Position numbers and translations under genes: made by a program. From Metaphire vulgaris (Eukaryota; Annelida; Clitellata; Crassiclitellata; Megascolecidae), in the NCBI GenBank assembly GCA_018105865.1, contig CM030850.1:13854467-13918466 (forward strand): a stretch of 64,000 bases of DNA, in the 5' to 3' direction. Every line of letters begins with the position of its first letter. Positions within the stretch are counted from its first letter, which is position 1. A model generated the notes under the pieces. The model was given only the letters and a program-made list of their open reading frames with translations, did not search any database and was not told the origin of the DNA. Of this stretch, positions 12,566-23,572 are shown piece by piece.

Positions 12566-12795
12566 TAGAGCAGGGGTTTTTTCAATTGAATTTTGCGAAG
12601 GGCCACATTTTTTGTGCCTGGTGGAATAAATGAAGAAATATAGGTCGTGAAAACAGGTGGCCTAAGTTGAACATAGGACATTAGAAATATTTAGTAAGTG
12701 CGTCCGTGTTAAAAATCGAGTTATTTATCGTTTCAGTATCTTCGCGGGCCATTTCACACCACTTCGCGGGCCGGATCTGGCCCGCGGGCCGCCAA
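12566..12795. mobile_element. Decayed hAT-type MITE just upstream of the TLR gene
   Basis: It has a CAGGGGTTTTTTCAA-like start and a closing GGATCTGGCCCGCGGGCCGCC, the hallmark motif of many hAT MITEs. No clear target duplication is visible. It ends only about 25 bp before the receptor start codon. Confidence 0.55.
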
Positions 12796-12818
12796 TTAGA
12801 TGACGCTGTCACAGAGGA

Positions 12819-15800
12819 ATGGTTGCCGTGGTGATGGCGTCTCCGTTGTTGTTGTCGTTGTTGTTGCTGTCGTCGTCATCGTCGTCGTCGTGGGGCGTCC
12901 ATTGCGTCGGCGCGGCTGCCGACGAGACTTGGGGGTCAACGACGGACCCGATCGATCGCCGCCCCGAAAGGTCCTTCGTCGACGGGGGTGCCCGTCTCTG
13001 CCTGCGTCGTTCGTCGACTTTCACGGAGACTCGCTCGAGCGTCGCCCTACGGATCGCCTGCTACACTTCGCCCCTGGACACGACTATCCGTCCTGGTTCC
13101 TCGGACGCGGTGGAAGAAGGAAATCGAAACGAGACTCCTCCACATCCTCCGCCTTCTCCTCCTCCTCCTCCTCCTCCTACTACTTCTCCTCCTCCGCCTT
13201 CTCCTCTTACTCCTTCTCCGCCTCTCCGGTCGTCTGCCGGAGAAAACCCGGCGCCGAGCGAAGCGTGTCTGGCGGTCACGCTCGATCGCATCTTCATCTA
13301 CTCGTTCGAGCCGAACCGGTCCGCTCCGCTGTGGTGCTACGGCCGAGTGGCCCGGCTGCCCGCCGCCGGGGCCAGCGTCGTCGTCTCCCGGTCGACGACC
13401 GGAAGAGGAACAGGAAGTCCCTTTGATGTCGGCGGCAACGTCACCGGAAGCGATCGTCGACGACCGAACGGCGAAAGATCGGTGACGTCACTTCGAAGCA
13501 CTTCCGGGACGTTTCCCTCCAGGGACCGCGGGCGGAATGGGAACGAAAGCGACGGCGGGGTGGGGGAAGTGGGGGGAAAATCCCTGGGTATGGATGAAGT
13601 AGGGGACAGCGACTTGGGGACAGAGGATGTGGGGGACAGTTACCCAGGGACAGAGGAAATGGGGGAAGGTGGACGTTCCGGAATGGAGGGGAACTATTCG
13701 CTAAATGTCGTCGTCGCTTCATTCACTGCAAGTGAATCCAGATTGAAATCGCTCGATTTGTCCGGAGTGGGACTTAGACGTCTGGACGAGGATTTCTTCG
13801 CGAATTTAAGCGGATTGGAGGTCGCCAACCTGTCCGGAAACTACCTGGACTCGCTGCCGATCCAGGTGACGGACGGTGTGTCGGTTCTGGACGTAAGCGA
13901 TAACCTCTTCGAGGATCTCTGTTTTCAGAAATTCGACGGCGACGACGACGACTCCTCCACGACGGAACCGGCGCTCCGGATCCTCAACGTATCCGGAAAC
14001 CGGATTCGGAAATTGATCCGGAATCGATCGTTTCTTCCCGGATCGACGAGACTCGAGCGGTTCATCGCCGGAGGAAATGCCATCGACGAAATCGAGACCG
14101 ACATCTTCGCCTGTCGTCTGCGTCGATTGGCAGCTGTCGATCTGTCGAGAAATCGTCTGCAAAGTCTTCCGAACCACACCTTCGAGGACCTGTATAGCCT
14201 CGAGACGCTCGATCTTTCCTACAACAGCATCGAAGTCATCGAACCGACGCGTTCTACAGTTCCGGAAAGTCCGGACGATGCCGACCGACTCCTCATTCCG
14301 AGTTCCTGCTCCTCGAATCCGACGCCGCGGACGAGGTCACGGACGCGTGCTCGACCGGCGGCGGTCGCTGGACGCTCCTGCGTACCATAGACCTGAGCCA
14401 CAACTCCCTGCGTACCATCGACGGGGCCGTCTCTCTGAGTCCGGTGTGCGGAGTCCGCGAGCTGCTGCTCGCCTACAACTCCATCGCCCACCTGCCCCGC
14501 TACGTCATCGAGCAGCTGCAGCGACTGGAAACCATCGACCTGAGTCACAACGTCATCGCGTGGCTGGACGTCGGGACGTTCACCAATCAGAACCTCCGGC
14601 GCGTCGACCTGTCGTTCAACCGCCTGAAGAAGATCATCAGCATGACGTTCCTCTACCTGCCGTCCGTTTCCACGGTCGACCTCAGCTACAACTCCATCGG
14701 GTACGTGTACAGGTACGCCTTCTACCGCGTCTGCAAGGACGACGACGACCGGGCGATCGAGATCTCGCTGCGCGGAAACCGGCTGCAGGCGGACGGCGTC
14801 TGGAACGTCCTGACGCTGTTCCAGCACCAGCCGGGGGCCTCCTGCGCCGTCACGGCGGTCCTGAGCGCCAACCGGGCGACGCAGGTCGTCGGTCGGACGG
14901 CACGGGAGTTCCTGCGGAGGCAGATGGTCGGCGGGTCGCCGGCGGCGGGACTGGAGAGGTTCCAGTTCTGGACGAAGGCGACGGTCGACCTGAGGTCGAA
15001 CCCGTTCGTCTGCGATTGCGAGTTGGCGGATGAGCTGACGGTCCTCGACCGCGCAACGGAATTCATCGGCGGAGGAGGCGGAGAAAGAAGAAGAAGAAAC
15101 TCTTCGATGCTGGACTTGACGGCACTGGAATGCAACGCCCCCAGAGCGCTCCAGGGCGTTCCGGTGGCGGACTTCGTGGCGTCCTCCTCTTCCCTCTGTT
15201 CCCCATCCCCTGTCAATGTCGTCGCCACTCCGTGCGAGTACCGCGATCGGACGTACGCAAACTGTTCCCGTCGTCGACTGAAAGAGATTCCAGCGGACGT
15301 CTGGAAGAGGAACGTCACCGCCCTGGATCTGTCGAACAATCGACTCGAGACGGTCGACTTCGTCAACGCTACGCTACCGCGTGTGACTTACCTCGACCTT
15401 TCGCACAATCTCATCGCAAACATAGCGGATGAAGCGGCGGACAGTTTTCCCGACGTGGAGCAGCTTTTCCTGCACGACAATCGACTGAACGGCGTCCCAC
15501 TGGGACTGTTCCGTCGTCTTCGGCGGCTGAGGAACGTCACCGTCGCCGGAAATCCTTTACTCTGCAACTGCAGCGGCACAGGAGGATCGATCGAAAGGTT
15601 CCGGACGATGATCACCGACTGGCAGGACCTGAATTGCACCAACGGCGGACAGCATCCGGTCCACCCGAATCAGTCGGACTGCAGCGGCAACACTCCGATG
15701 CTCCAGACGAACCAGAAAAATACGCCACACAAGGCGTCGCAGCAGCAGCGCTGGGTCGTCGTCGTACTCGGCACGGTTTTCCTGACGTTCGCCGCGGCGT

Positions 15801-16459
15801 GTTTTTGTCTCATTCGTCTCCGGATCTGCATTTCGTCGTCTCTGCGCGGCGGCGGATTTGCTGCTTGGAGCGCCATCGAAGACGTCCAGGATATCGTCCG
15901 ACACGACGTCTTTGTCGCCTTCTGTGAATACGACGAACCCTGGATCACCGGATCACTGCTCGAGATCATCTGGAACCGATTTCCTCAGTACGGAATCTGC
16001 TTGCAACAGCAGCATCAGAAGCAGCATCAGCAGCAGCAGCAGCTACCCGGCTGCAGCGACGCTCGACAACAGGTAGACGCCGAGTACCTGTGCCGCAACA
16101 TAGACAACAACCTGGTGACGATCGTCGTCCTCTCGAAGGCGTTTCTTTCCGATCTCTGGACGCGGGACTTCTATCGAACGGCGATTCTGCAGAAGCTGGA
16201 TGAAGGTCGACGCGACCAGTTCGTCTTCGTCGTCCTGGAACCCGTCGACGTCGAATGGTACGACGCCGACCTGTACCAGCACATGCAGCAGCGGGGTAAC
16301 TGGGTGGTCGTCGGGGCGCAAGATGCCGGGTTCGCCGCGAGGCTGACCGGTTGCCTGCCTCGTCCGCTGGACTCGACGGTCGCCGGAAAGAGAAGGGAAT
16401 TCTATTTCGATGTTTTCGAGGGTTCGCCGGGACGGCGGCGCAGACACCAAAAGTATTAA
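12819..16459 (+). CDS. Toll-like receptor, multiple-cysteine-cluster type, with one frame break
   Basis: Membrane innate immune receptor: the LRR ectodomain senses ligand and the TIR domain signals through adaptors such as MyD88. No introns are apparent. The first frame (12819-14390) has a signal peptide (PLLLSLLLLSS), a Pro-rich tract (about residues 108-134), an acidic GDSDLGTE-like repeat and LRRs from about residue 305 (LDLSGVGL, VDLSRNRL, LDLSYNSI). The reading then moves to a second frame, open 14197-16459; the switch lies between about 14230 and 14387 and equals one missing base. The second part has more LRRs (IDLSHNSL, VDLSFNRL), LRRCT (FVCDCEL), LRRNT (CEYRDRTYANCS), two or three LRRs, a second LRRCT (LLCNCS), a TM helix (about 15758-15830) and a TIR domain (HDVFVAFCEYD, about 15894-16380). 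The BB loop is Q-rich and box 3 FW is not seen. Pseudogene or assembly indel are both possible. Confidence 0.9.
13570..13675 (+). repeat. Short coding tandem repeat in the receptor N-terminal region
   Basis: Three imperfect copies of a unit encoding roughly VGDSDLGTED (GTGGGGGACAG...GGGACAGAGGA) follow each other inside the first TLR frame. They lie between the proline-rich tract and the first LRR. Confidence 0.6.
16002..16056 (+). repeat. CAG-type glutamine tract inside the TIR domain
   Basis: CAGCAGCATCAGAAGCAG-like codons encode a Q/H/K-rich stretch directly before LPGCSD. It occupies the place of the BB loop between the predicted second strand (GICL) and the next helix. Confidence 0.8.
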
Positions 16460-16534
16460 GAGTTAAGCGTAAATACGGTCGCAGCGACAAGGTACAGTGG
16501 GTGTAGGTGTAACACCCTCCTTATGGATGACCCG

Positions 16535-16845
16535 CAGTGAGAGATGGCAATGGGTCGTGACTCAAATGGATCACTTGATAGGTCACTGATGAGTCAAGGT
16601 GAGTTGATGGACATGGGTGAGCCCAGTGGGCCATGGGTCATGGGACAAGGCCTCAGTGGGTCACATGGGTCAAGGCATCAGTGGGTCACACGGATCAAGA
16701 CTTCAGTGGGTCACATGGGTCATGGGACAAGGCCTCAGTGGGTCACATGGATCAAGACCTCAGTGGGTCACATGGGTCATGGGTCAAGGCCTAAGTGGGT
16801 CACATGGGTCTTGGGTCAATATGAGATGACCCATTGCCAACTCTG
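16535..16845. mobile_element. Element with internal GTGGGTCACATGG minisatellite
   Basis: The ends, GAGATGGCAATGGGTC on the left and GACCCATTGCCAACTC on the right, are inverted repeats. Between them about seven imperfect units of CAGTGGGTCACATGGGTCA spaced 30-40 bp form a minisatellite. A relative with the same ends lies near 23236-23572. Methionine/histidine-rich open frames here are repeat artefacts. Confidence 0.65.
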
Positions 16846-16964
16846 CCCTCAGTAACTTGGCAAATGCTCGAAACACAGACGCAAAAGAGAATTTCACGCC
16901 CAGCTCTGCAGACTCAATTACCTGAGGACGACGACGACGACGATGATCATGATACGTTAGCCTC

Positions 16965-17214
16965 CTAGTTGGTCAGGATACTTGGCGTTGAGCGACCCTA
17001 AGCGACCCTCAGACCCTGACAGAACACCGATTGGCTCGTACTTGCATGGGTGACCGCTCCGGGATCGAGTCGCGATATGCCGGCGGCCAACCAAGTCGTT
17101 CATCGCTTAGGCGTGGATATCCACAGTAGGCCTATCGGCAGCAGCGTTAAGCTACGAAGGTAAAGCGCTGGTCTTGAGAAAGCAACAGCCAACTACTCTA
17201 GATTAATGGCGTAG
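16965..17214 (+). mobile_element. 5S rRNA-headed SINE (5' part)
   Basis: GGCTCGTACTTGCATGGGTG followed by ACCGCTCCGGGAT resembles the internal promoter end of 5S rRNA. It is followed by a body (GCGTTAAGCTACGA...AGATTAATGGCGTA) shared with tRNA-headed SINEs at 34200-34490 and 24175-24345. The copy breaks at 17214 and the rest of the body resumes near 18062. Confidence 0.55.
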
Positions 17215-18061
17215 TTTTGAACCGGACTGTCCGGTCCTTATGGGTAGGCCTATTTGTCCGGTGAAAAAATTGAGGCAAAACCGGACATGCATGTGTCCGG
17301 TTTTTTCTTGCAAACTACCATACTACAACAAGCAAGTCACTCGAACTCACTCCCAGCAGAGAATAAGGTAGAACTATTCAAATTTCGAAGCGTTGGCTTT
17401 TACTTTAAAATTTAAATTTTCGATTCAGTCTCAACTGCGCCTGATAAATTTGGCTGGAATTTTTTGCTTACCTACAGTTAAAGAGACAGTAAGAACAAAT
17501 TTGAAGTCAGATCATAGTTTGAAAAGTCGCTATTATACATCAAACATAAACAAAATTTAATTTTCATAATATTATGATCACGTATTGATGTTTTTGTAAT
17601 CTGGCCGAATTTAAGAACGACAGAAAAACACGAAAAACCTATTCTCTTTTACAATCGTCCATGTTATGGGTAGATGATATAACAAGATTCCGAAATTGTG
17701 TTATTTACAATATATGTTACATGTCCATTGTCCTCTGTTATTTTTTTTGCCCACACGGCTGGGGGATATGCAACCACACGTGAGCCACTGTCCGGATATT
17801 TTTTTCCTAAGACAGGCCCCCAATCTGACACATCCCCGTCCAACGTGAATCATCTGAACCTGGGATGACCTTTTTTTTACAACCTCATAACAGAACATAC
17901 CAACACCCCAAATCAGTGTTGAGGCCGGGACACCCCGTCCAACAACCCCCTCAATCTGAACCTGGGATGATTCCTTTTTGCTTCTCAGATTTTTCAGTTC
18001 CCGGCAGTCCAGAGTCCAGAATATACCGACACCCCAAATTGATAACCATAGAAATAACCCC
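17215..18061. other. Sequence splitting a SINE; contains a two-unit degenerate repeat
   Basis: About 850 bp separate the two SINE halves. From 17830 to 18040 two loose units share CCCCGTCCAAC, CTGAACCTGGGATGA and CCGACACCCCAAAT. The right edge (AGAAATAACCCCTGG) matches the right end of the MITE at 49999-50173, so at least part is a mobile element. No gene is seen. Confidence 0.45.
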
Positions 18062-18180
18062 TGGCCATGCACCTTACGTCACTGCTTGCCCCAGAAGCCA
18101 GAGATCAGCGCCGGACCCTTGGCTCGAAGCCTCGAACTCGAGTATGGGCGAAACCTTTACCTTTTTACCTTTAATTGTTT
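18062..18180 (+). mobile_element. SINE 3' part
   Basis: CTGCTTGCCCCAGAAGCCAGAGATCAGCGCCGGACCC... ending TTTACCTTT matches the 3' portion of the SINE body at 24175-24345 and the reverse strand of 34200-34490. It is probably the continuation of the copy interrupted at 17214. Confidence 0.6.
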
Positions 18181-18189
18181 CTGATAAAT

Positions 18190-19345
18190 GCGATTCATAA
18201 AATTGTGGCCACGTAGGCCTTTGTTAGTCATCGTTTGACGTTGAAAAGGCGCCGACCGAATTCGTGTCAAACAACTTGTCTACGTGACAAGTATGGAATG
18301 ACCGGAAACCGCTCCGGACATTCGCTCCGGCCGGAGATTGTGGTATCCGGCAATATCCGGATTCGCCAAATCTAGGCCTACTTATGTCACGCAACTTACG
18401 AATCCGAATATTATTGTTTTCTTGCTTTGGCTTTTAATTTCTTTGTTGAATGATTTGACTGTAACTTTAGAGATTTCGTTTAACTTTCACTTTGAAAGTT
18501 GAAATTTTGATTTTAAAACGTGTCAAGACACTTTGTGCGCTTGTGGGACGTGTGATAGCTTAACGAATAACGAGTCCTTTTAGTGTGGATGAAACGATTA
18601 TCCGGATCCATGAATTAAGTTTGGGGGACTTCGTGTTCCAATCCCGATTCAGTCTTGCCCCTTACTTTCTACGGGGATTGATGCACGATGTCAAAATGAC
18701 TGAAAGCGAAGAGAAAACGACACTCGATTTTCTATTCCTGCTTTTGTACATTTTCTGCTATCGCCATGCTGAGAAATAGGCGATATAAAATAATTTTGGA
18801 ATGGGTGTGGAGGCCGCGTGACCCTGTGCCCTTCCCTTTCATCGACATGTCTATGCTACGACGAATCAGTTTTCGCACGCCGAATAACACACAGATATGA
18901 CAATATACATGTTCTACTCTCTTGCTTACTGAACCATTCTAAACCTGCTGTTATTTAGAGTAAGACCAAATCTGGCGCCACAACTGGAGTCCTACATTCG
19001 GGTACGTAGCCATTTCTCAGCCATCAAGCCATACAAAAAGAAAATATCCGACTTTCCTAAATCGCTTCACACTCAAATTCCAATTTCCGTTCAGATTCGA
19101 ATTGCAAATTTTTAGACGAACAAGTTGACAAGGCACCCAACGTCCGAAGGCTATAATTTTGAATCGAATGAAGATATATAACCGACTTTGACGTAACCAT
19201 GAGGGACTCGGGAGGGGGGGATGGTCGGGGCCCGCCTATTTGGTATGGGATCAGTCGTGGAATTTGCGCAAACCCGATGAGAAATGTTGTATAGGTAGGA
19301 GGTTAGTGGTGATTGTCAACAGAATCGATATACATTATACAGGTA
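18190..19345. other. Spacer without recognised genes
   Basis: Unique-looking AT-rich DNA with no open frame showing a recognisable domain. I see nothing to annotate. Confidence 0.4.
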
Positions 19346-19353
19346 CGTAGTTG

Positions 19354-19537
19354 CAGTGGCGTCTCTACATGGGGCCCGGGGGCTCATGCCCCTATTGAAG
19401 GCCTGGCCCTCCCCAGTAGCCCCCTGTTGGGATCCTATATACTTACTACCACATACCTATCAAAAAATGGTTGGCCCCATGCTTAGAAGTTGCCACTCCA
19501 ACGTCCCCCCACTTGCCAAATCCTGGAGCCGCCACTG
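19354..19537 (+). mobile_element. hAT-type MITE (CAGTGGCGGCTC family), copy 2
   Basis: It starts CAGTGGCGTCTCTAC and ends GGAGCCGCCACTG. The 8-bp duplication CGTAGTTG flanks it perfectly (19346-19353 and 19538-19545). The internal sequence follows the 36642 copy closely (GCCCCTATTGA, TGGTTGGCCCCATG, AGAAGTTGCCAC). Confidence 0.93.
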
Positions 19538-19545
19538 CGTAGTTG

Positions 19546-20232
19546 TACCACAGCCTCTGGCCACCACTCAGTAAAAAATAATAAATAAAATCTTTAAAAT
19601 ATGCATCAAGGCTCACTGTCTAATGACTCTAATCCTAATATTACTCGAAATGTCAACCACTGGTGTTCCGCCACAGACCCCGTTATATTTAGAGATGTTT
19701 TCTAGAAAAAAGGGTGTCGACTCTCACCGCTGCGACCGATTTAATTTGTTTCATAAGAACATCAGTTAGCGTATATTCCACTGTTTTATCGCTAGTTGCG
19801 GTTTAATTTTTAACCTTGCACCGCTATTATAATTAAAGCGATGGCTACCACTCCTGCATGTCTATCTCGGCCCAGGCTCTGAAAATTAAATATTGTGTAG
19901 GCCTACTAGATTTTGCATTCAAAGTTCTACTAAACTTATATTTCAACCTGTTGATTTGGTTCCCATTGTATAAGACTACAAGTTACTAGCATAGCCGCTC
20001 TATAGAAATTTAACGATTCTTTTAAATATTCGCGTTTTACTGTAGTTTCATTTTTAAAAGCGCTTGAAAATTTTCATCAGGTCTAAGAAAAATCGGGAAA
20101 AGGGGCGCGCATAAAGTAGGCCTACGTCACGCTATTTTGGACAAATTCTTTATCATCTTTCCCATGTCACAACTTGTCACAAATCCCGAACCCACCTGAA
20201 GCACGCAACAAATCTCTGACACCCCCTGCTGA
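19546..20232. other. AT-rich spacer
   Basis: No gene, RNA or clear repeat recognised. Confidence 0.4.
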
Positions 20233-20637
20233 CCATTTTGCTCTGAAACTCCATTAACAATAGGATAGTGTTCTAAATCCACTTCGCGGTTAAGTGATTT
20301 TGCCATACTCATAGGAATTTTAAAGCGTGTAAGGAAGGTATGTTCCTGGCAAATTTTTTAAAATAAAGATAATTTCAAGAAACTTCAAAATTATACTCAT
20401 TTTGTATTATTTGGCAAAAATGGTAATAATTGTGCATACTATATTTGCCATTATTTCATTCGAACTGAACCAGAACTTTTGTTTTGCCATTTATTCAAAA
20501 GTCATAAGATTCTTCTCAACTAACGTTCGCCAGATGGCCTAGTGCAATTTTAAAAAATAGTAATGCTATGATTAGGGTCGTGACCCGTTACAAAACAAGT
20601 GAAACGGGCCGCGGTCCTAAATGTTTGGGAAACCAGT
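20233..20637 (+). mobile_element. hAT-like repeat, copy B
   Basis: Direct-orientation relative of 11136-11575, sharing CCATTTTGCTCTGAAACTCC near the start, TAACGTTCGCCAGATGGCCT, and a terminal GGGCCGCGGTCC...ATGTTTGGGAAACC. The end is hAT-like. Confidence 0.75.
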
Positions 20638-20721
20638 GACGTAGCAAAAGGGCAGATGACATATGTTCCAGGGCGCTGAGATGAGGGGGTACAAAATCGA
20701 GCTTTGGGTGAGGGTGGCAAA

Positions 20722-21158
20722 GGGGCTGTCCATTAATTATTATGTCAACAATTTTTGACCCCTCCCTTGTCAATAACTGTCAACTTTCAGTGACCCTCAC
20801 TATAATAGTGTCAAAAACTTTTTATCCCACCCCACCCCACTAAGACCAGTGACGGGTCCCCCTAAAAAGTTTGAAAGGTTACTATTTTTGCAGCGATGAG
20901 ACCTTTTCCCTTTCTTTTGTCCATCAAGCGTCATAATGTGGTGATGATGACCTTTTTGTTTGTCAAGCATTTTACCGTTGTAAATTGTAATAAATGGTAT
21001 TACATCAACAATTTTCATATGAAATTTCCTATTTTTTATCATTTGCAAAAAATGAAATTGTTGATGTCAACTTCTCCTGACCCCCTCCCCTGTCAACAAC
21101 TGTCAAACTTTTTCAAACCCCTCCCCCTGTTTTGTTGACATGATTAATGGACAGCCCC
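20722..21158. mobile_element. MITE with GGGGCTGTCCATTAAT inverted ends
   Basis: The left end GGGGCTGTCCATTAAT and the right end ATTAATGGACAGCCCC are perfect inverted repeats. Sub-terminal TTGTCAACA / TGTTGACA blocks extend the symmetry. A GACCTTTTTGTTTGTCAAG motif lies inside. AAA on both sides may be the target duplication. No coding capacity is seen. Confidence 0.8.
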
Positions 21159-21632
21159 AAAGGGCATTATAATAGGCGAGTAGTTCGAACCGAAGTGGGA
21201 CGACCGTTTTGAGGTTGTCAAGAGATATCACAATTATCAAGTGAAATAAGAAAATAATTGGCGACGACATTTTTGCTTGTCAGGAAGTTTACGAAGTTGA
21301 GAACTTGAATTTTCTTGGGGGCGACATCAGTAAGGTTTCATGCCGAGGCGCCGGATACCCTCGCTGCGCCACCGTGGAGAACCCTGCTTCAATTCTTTAA
21401 TTGTGATTTATTATCGAGTGGCAAAAGCCGCAATCAATGGCCGCAATACACATTGTTATTACACTGAATGAAATGATGATGAAGAGGTAGATGATGATGA
21501 TGACGATGATGGTGGAGACGACGAAGATGATATAGCGCAAAAATGATAGAGATAATGACTTTAACGCCTAACAATAAAAACAAAACAAAATAATAATAAT
21601 AATTATTATAGGCCTAATAACATTGGCACAGT

Positions 21633-22412
21633 TAGGGATGTGAGTTAGGAAATTTCCGAAAATTTCCTCTGGAAATTTCCGGAAATTTTCGGAAATTTCC
21701 GAGGTACTTTTCCGCAAAGGAAAAGTTGATTATTATTGTTATTTATTATAATTATTATTACTGTTTATTATTAGTATTTATTACTACTGATTACTATTAC
21801 TGATATCGATTATTATTTCTTATAATTATTACTATTTATAACTATTCATTTGTTGGGCATTTGTTAACAAGTTAACAACTGTCAGTATGGTAGCGCTATA
21901 TAATGATGAGTCGGAAGTCGCAGAGAACCAGTTACCAGAGTACGCGACGCCGTTTTGCTGTCTAGCGATTTGTTAAAACTATAATAAATCTCGATGTTAG
22001 GCAAAAAAATTAACGAATTGTCACAAAACAAAACTAAACACTTGTTTATTTTACGGTTTGTACCCATAGTCTCGCACTCGCCAGCACTCGATGCGACACA
22101 ATCGTGAATATTCATAAGGTGAAGCTGGTTCCCTGAGCAGCAAGTAGAATACTTAAATTGGCGAGATCTCGTTAAAATATCGGAGAACCCGTTTTCGACC
22201 AATTTCTCCCCCTATGTGCCAAAAAATATAATAAAACTTCGTTTTCTTAGCTGTGGGACCCGCGGTAATTAATTTTGTCCACTGCTGTCTGTTTACCTCT
22301 AAAAAAGAGAAGTTTTGAAGGTTTTAGAACTTTTTCGGAAATTTCCGGACATTTCCGGAAATTTCCGGAATATTTCCGGCCATTCTACTTTTCCGGAAAA
22401 GTTACATCCCTA
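21633..22412. mobile_element. hAT-type element with GGAAATTTCC-rich ends
   Basis: It starts TAGGGATGTGAGTTAGG and ends AAAAGTTACATCCCTA. The flanking duplication GGCACAGT is perfect over 8 bp (21625-21632 and 22413-22420). Both sub-terminal regions are packed with GGAAATTTCCGG palindromes, a likely transposase-binding array. The 780-bp body has no convincing gene. Confidence 0.9.
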
Positions 22413-22579
22413 GGCACAGTCATGGAGAGGCACGGGCGGGCGGGACCCCTTATTCTGGCTGGGATCGGTAATGGGATTAGCCTAACCAACGGCCTGATCT
22501 ACAGCGGATGCGCTTTGAGCACTATGGACAGGTATCAAAATTGGGTATTAGGCTACTTATTTATCGGTGTGATTCTTGT

Positions 22580-23090
22580 TATCAAATGCAAAACAATCCT
22601 GGCGCTATAGAAGCTCTACGGGCAGCGCCGACAAGATCGTCCAACGATCGGCTGGCCCGGCGCCAAGCGATGCGACCGGACGCCGCGGCCCCCGAGCCTG
22701 GAAGCCCGGCACCGAGAGCCGTGGGCCGGTTGCCCCCGCCGTCCTGTGGCTCGCTGGTCGCCGCTAGCCGGCCAGTCGTAATGTATCGCGGCTGGAGGGC
22801 CGAGGAGGACCGTTTGTCTGACCGGAGACCATTGATTTTGACGATATTCGTCAATCGTCATGAGTACCGCGCCAGAAGTGTGCGCTGGTAGACTACGACG
22901 ATGACGACCGATCTGGATACTTACGGAAGAAGAAGAAGTACCAGTACTCCTCGAAGTACGGAGATTTCCGTGCTGTTTGCCTGAGGTCTGAAGACGAACG
23001 AACATCGCTTCGTGTGGAAGGAGTTGGGGGAAAAATCGCCAGCGGTCTCTCGGAGGACGCAGCTGTCGGGTAAAATACTAGACTAGCGTT
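22580..23090. other. GC-rich, CpG-dense stretch
   Basis: About 500 bp stand out from AT-rich surroundings. Open frames occur on both strands but none shows a recognisable domain. It could be a promoter-type CpG island or an unknown repeat. Confidence 0.3.
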
Positions 23091-23235
23091 ACGTTTCTTT
23101 TCATTTCATTTGTATAGAGCATATATTTCGTATAGAGTGACAATAATCAGTTTCTTCCAGAGTGGTCGGACCAGTGTGCGCGTGGGGGCGGGTTGGGGGC
23201 GGGGAGAGAATCAATCCAGAGGAGAAAGCGGAGAT

Positions 23236-23572
23236 GACCCACAACCCATGTGACCTAGTGAACCCATGACTCATGGGTCACTGGCAATGAAATACTCAGA
23301 TCTTTACAAAACTAATATTGAGTATTGATTGAAAATAAAAATATAGCTGCCCTACTATACAAGAGTTATGTCATTACCATAGAATAGATGAAAATTCTGC
23401 ATTGCAGAATTTATTTATTTATTTGTCAGTGACAGTGAGCTTAAAATTTCATCCGATGCGTGGCTGCCAATCATTGGCAGTCTTAAAAATGTGATGGGTC
23501 AAGACCCATTGACCCATGAATATTGATGACCCATTTGACCCATGACCTGTTTACCCATTGCCATCTCTGGGG
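23236..23572. mobile_element. Relative of the GGCAATGGGT element at 16535
   Basis: GGAGATGACCCACAACCCATG at the left and GACCTGTTTACCCATTGCCATCTC at the right share the terminal and internal GGGTCA words of the 16535-16845 element. This copy has few minisatellite units. Confidence 0.5.

Noticed and set aside
14219..14827. 202-codon minus-strand frame opposite the TLR
   Set aside because: A shadow of GC-rich LRR codons; no independent domain.
16544..16855. Met/His/Gly/Ser-rich frames
   Set aside because: They derive from the GTGGGTCACATGG minisatellite.
16965..17100. Functional 5S rRNA gene
   Set aside because: Only the 3' half resembles 5S rRNA and it is fused to a SINE body.
17701..18072. 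Minus-strand frame with internal GVGIF/GVGMF repeats
   Set aside because: It reflects the two-unit noncoding repeat inside mobile DNA.
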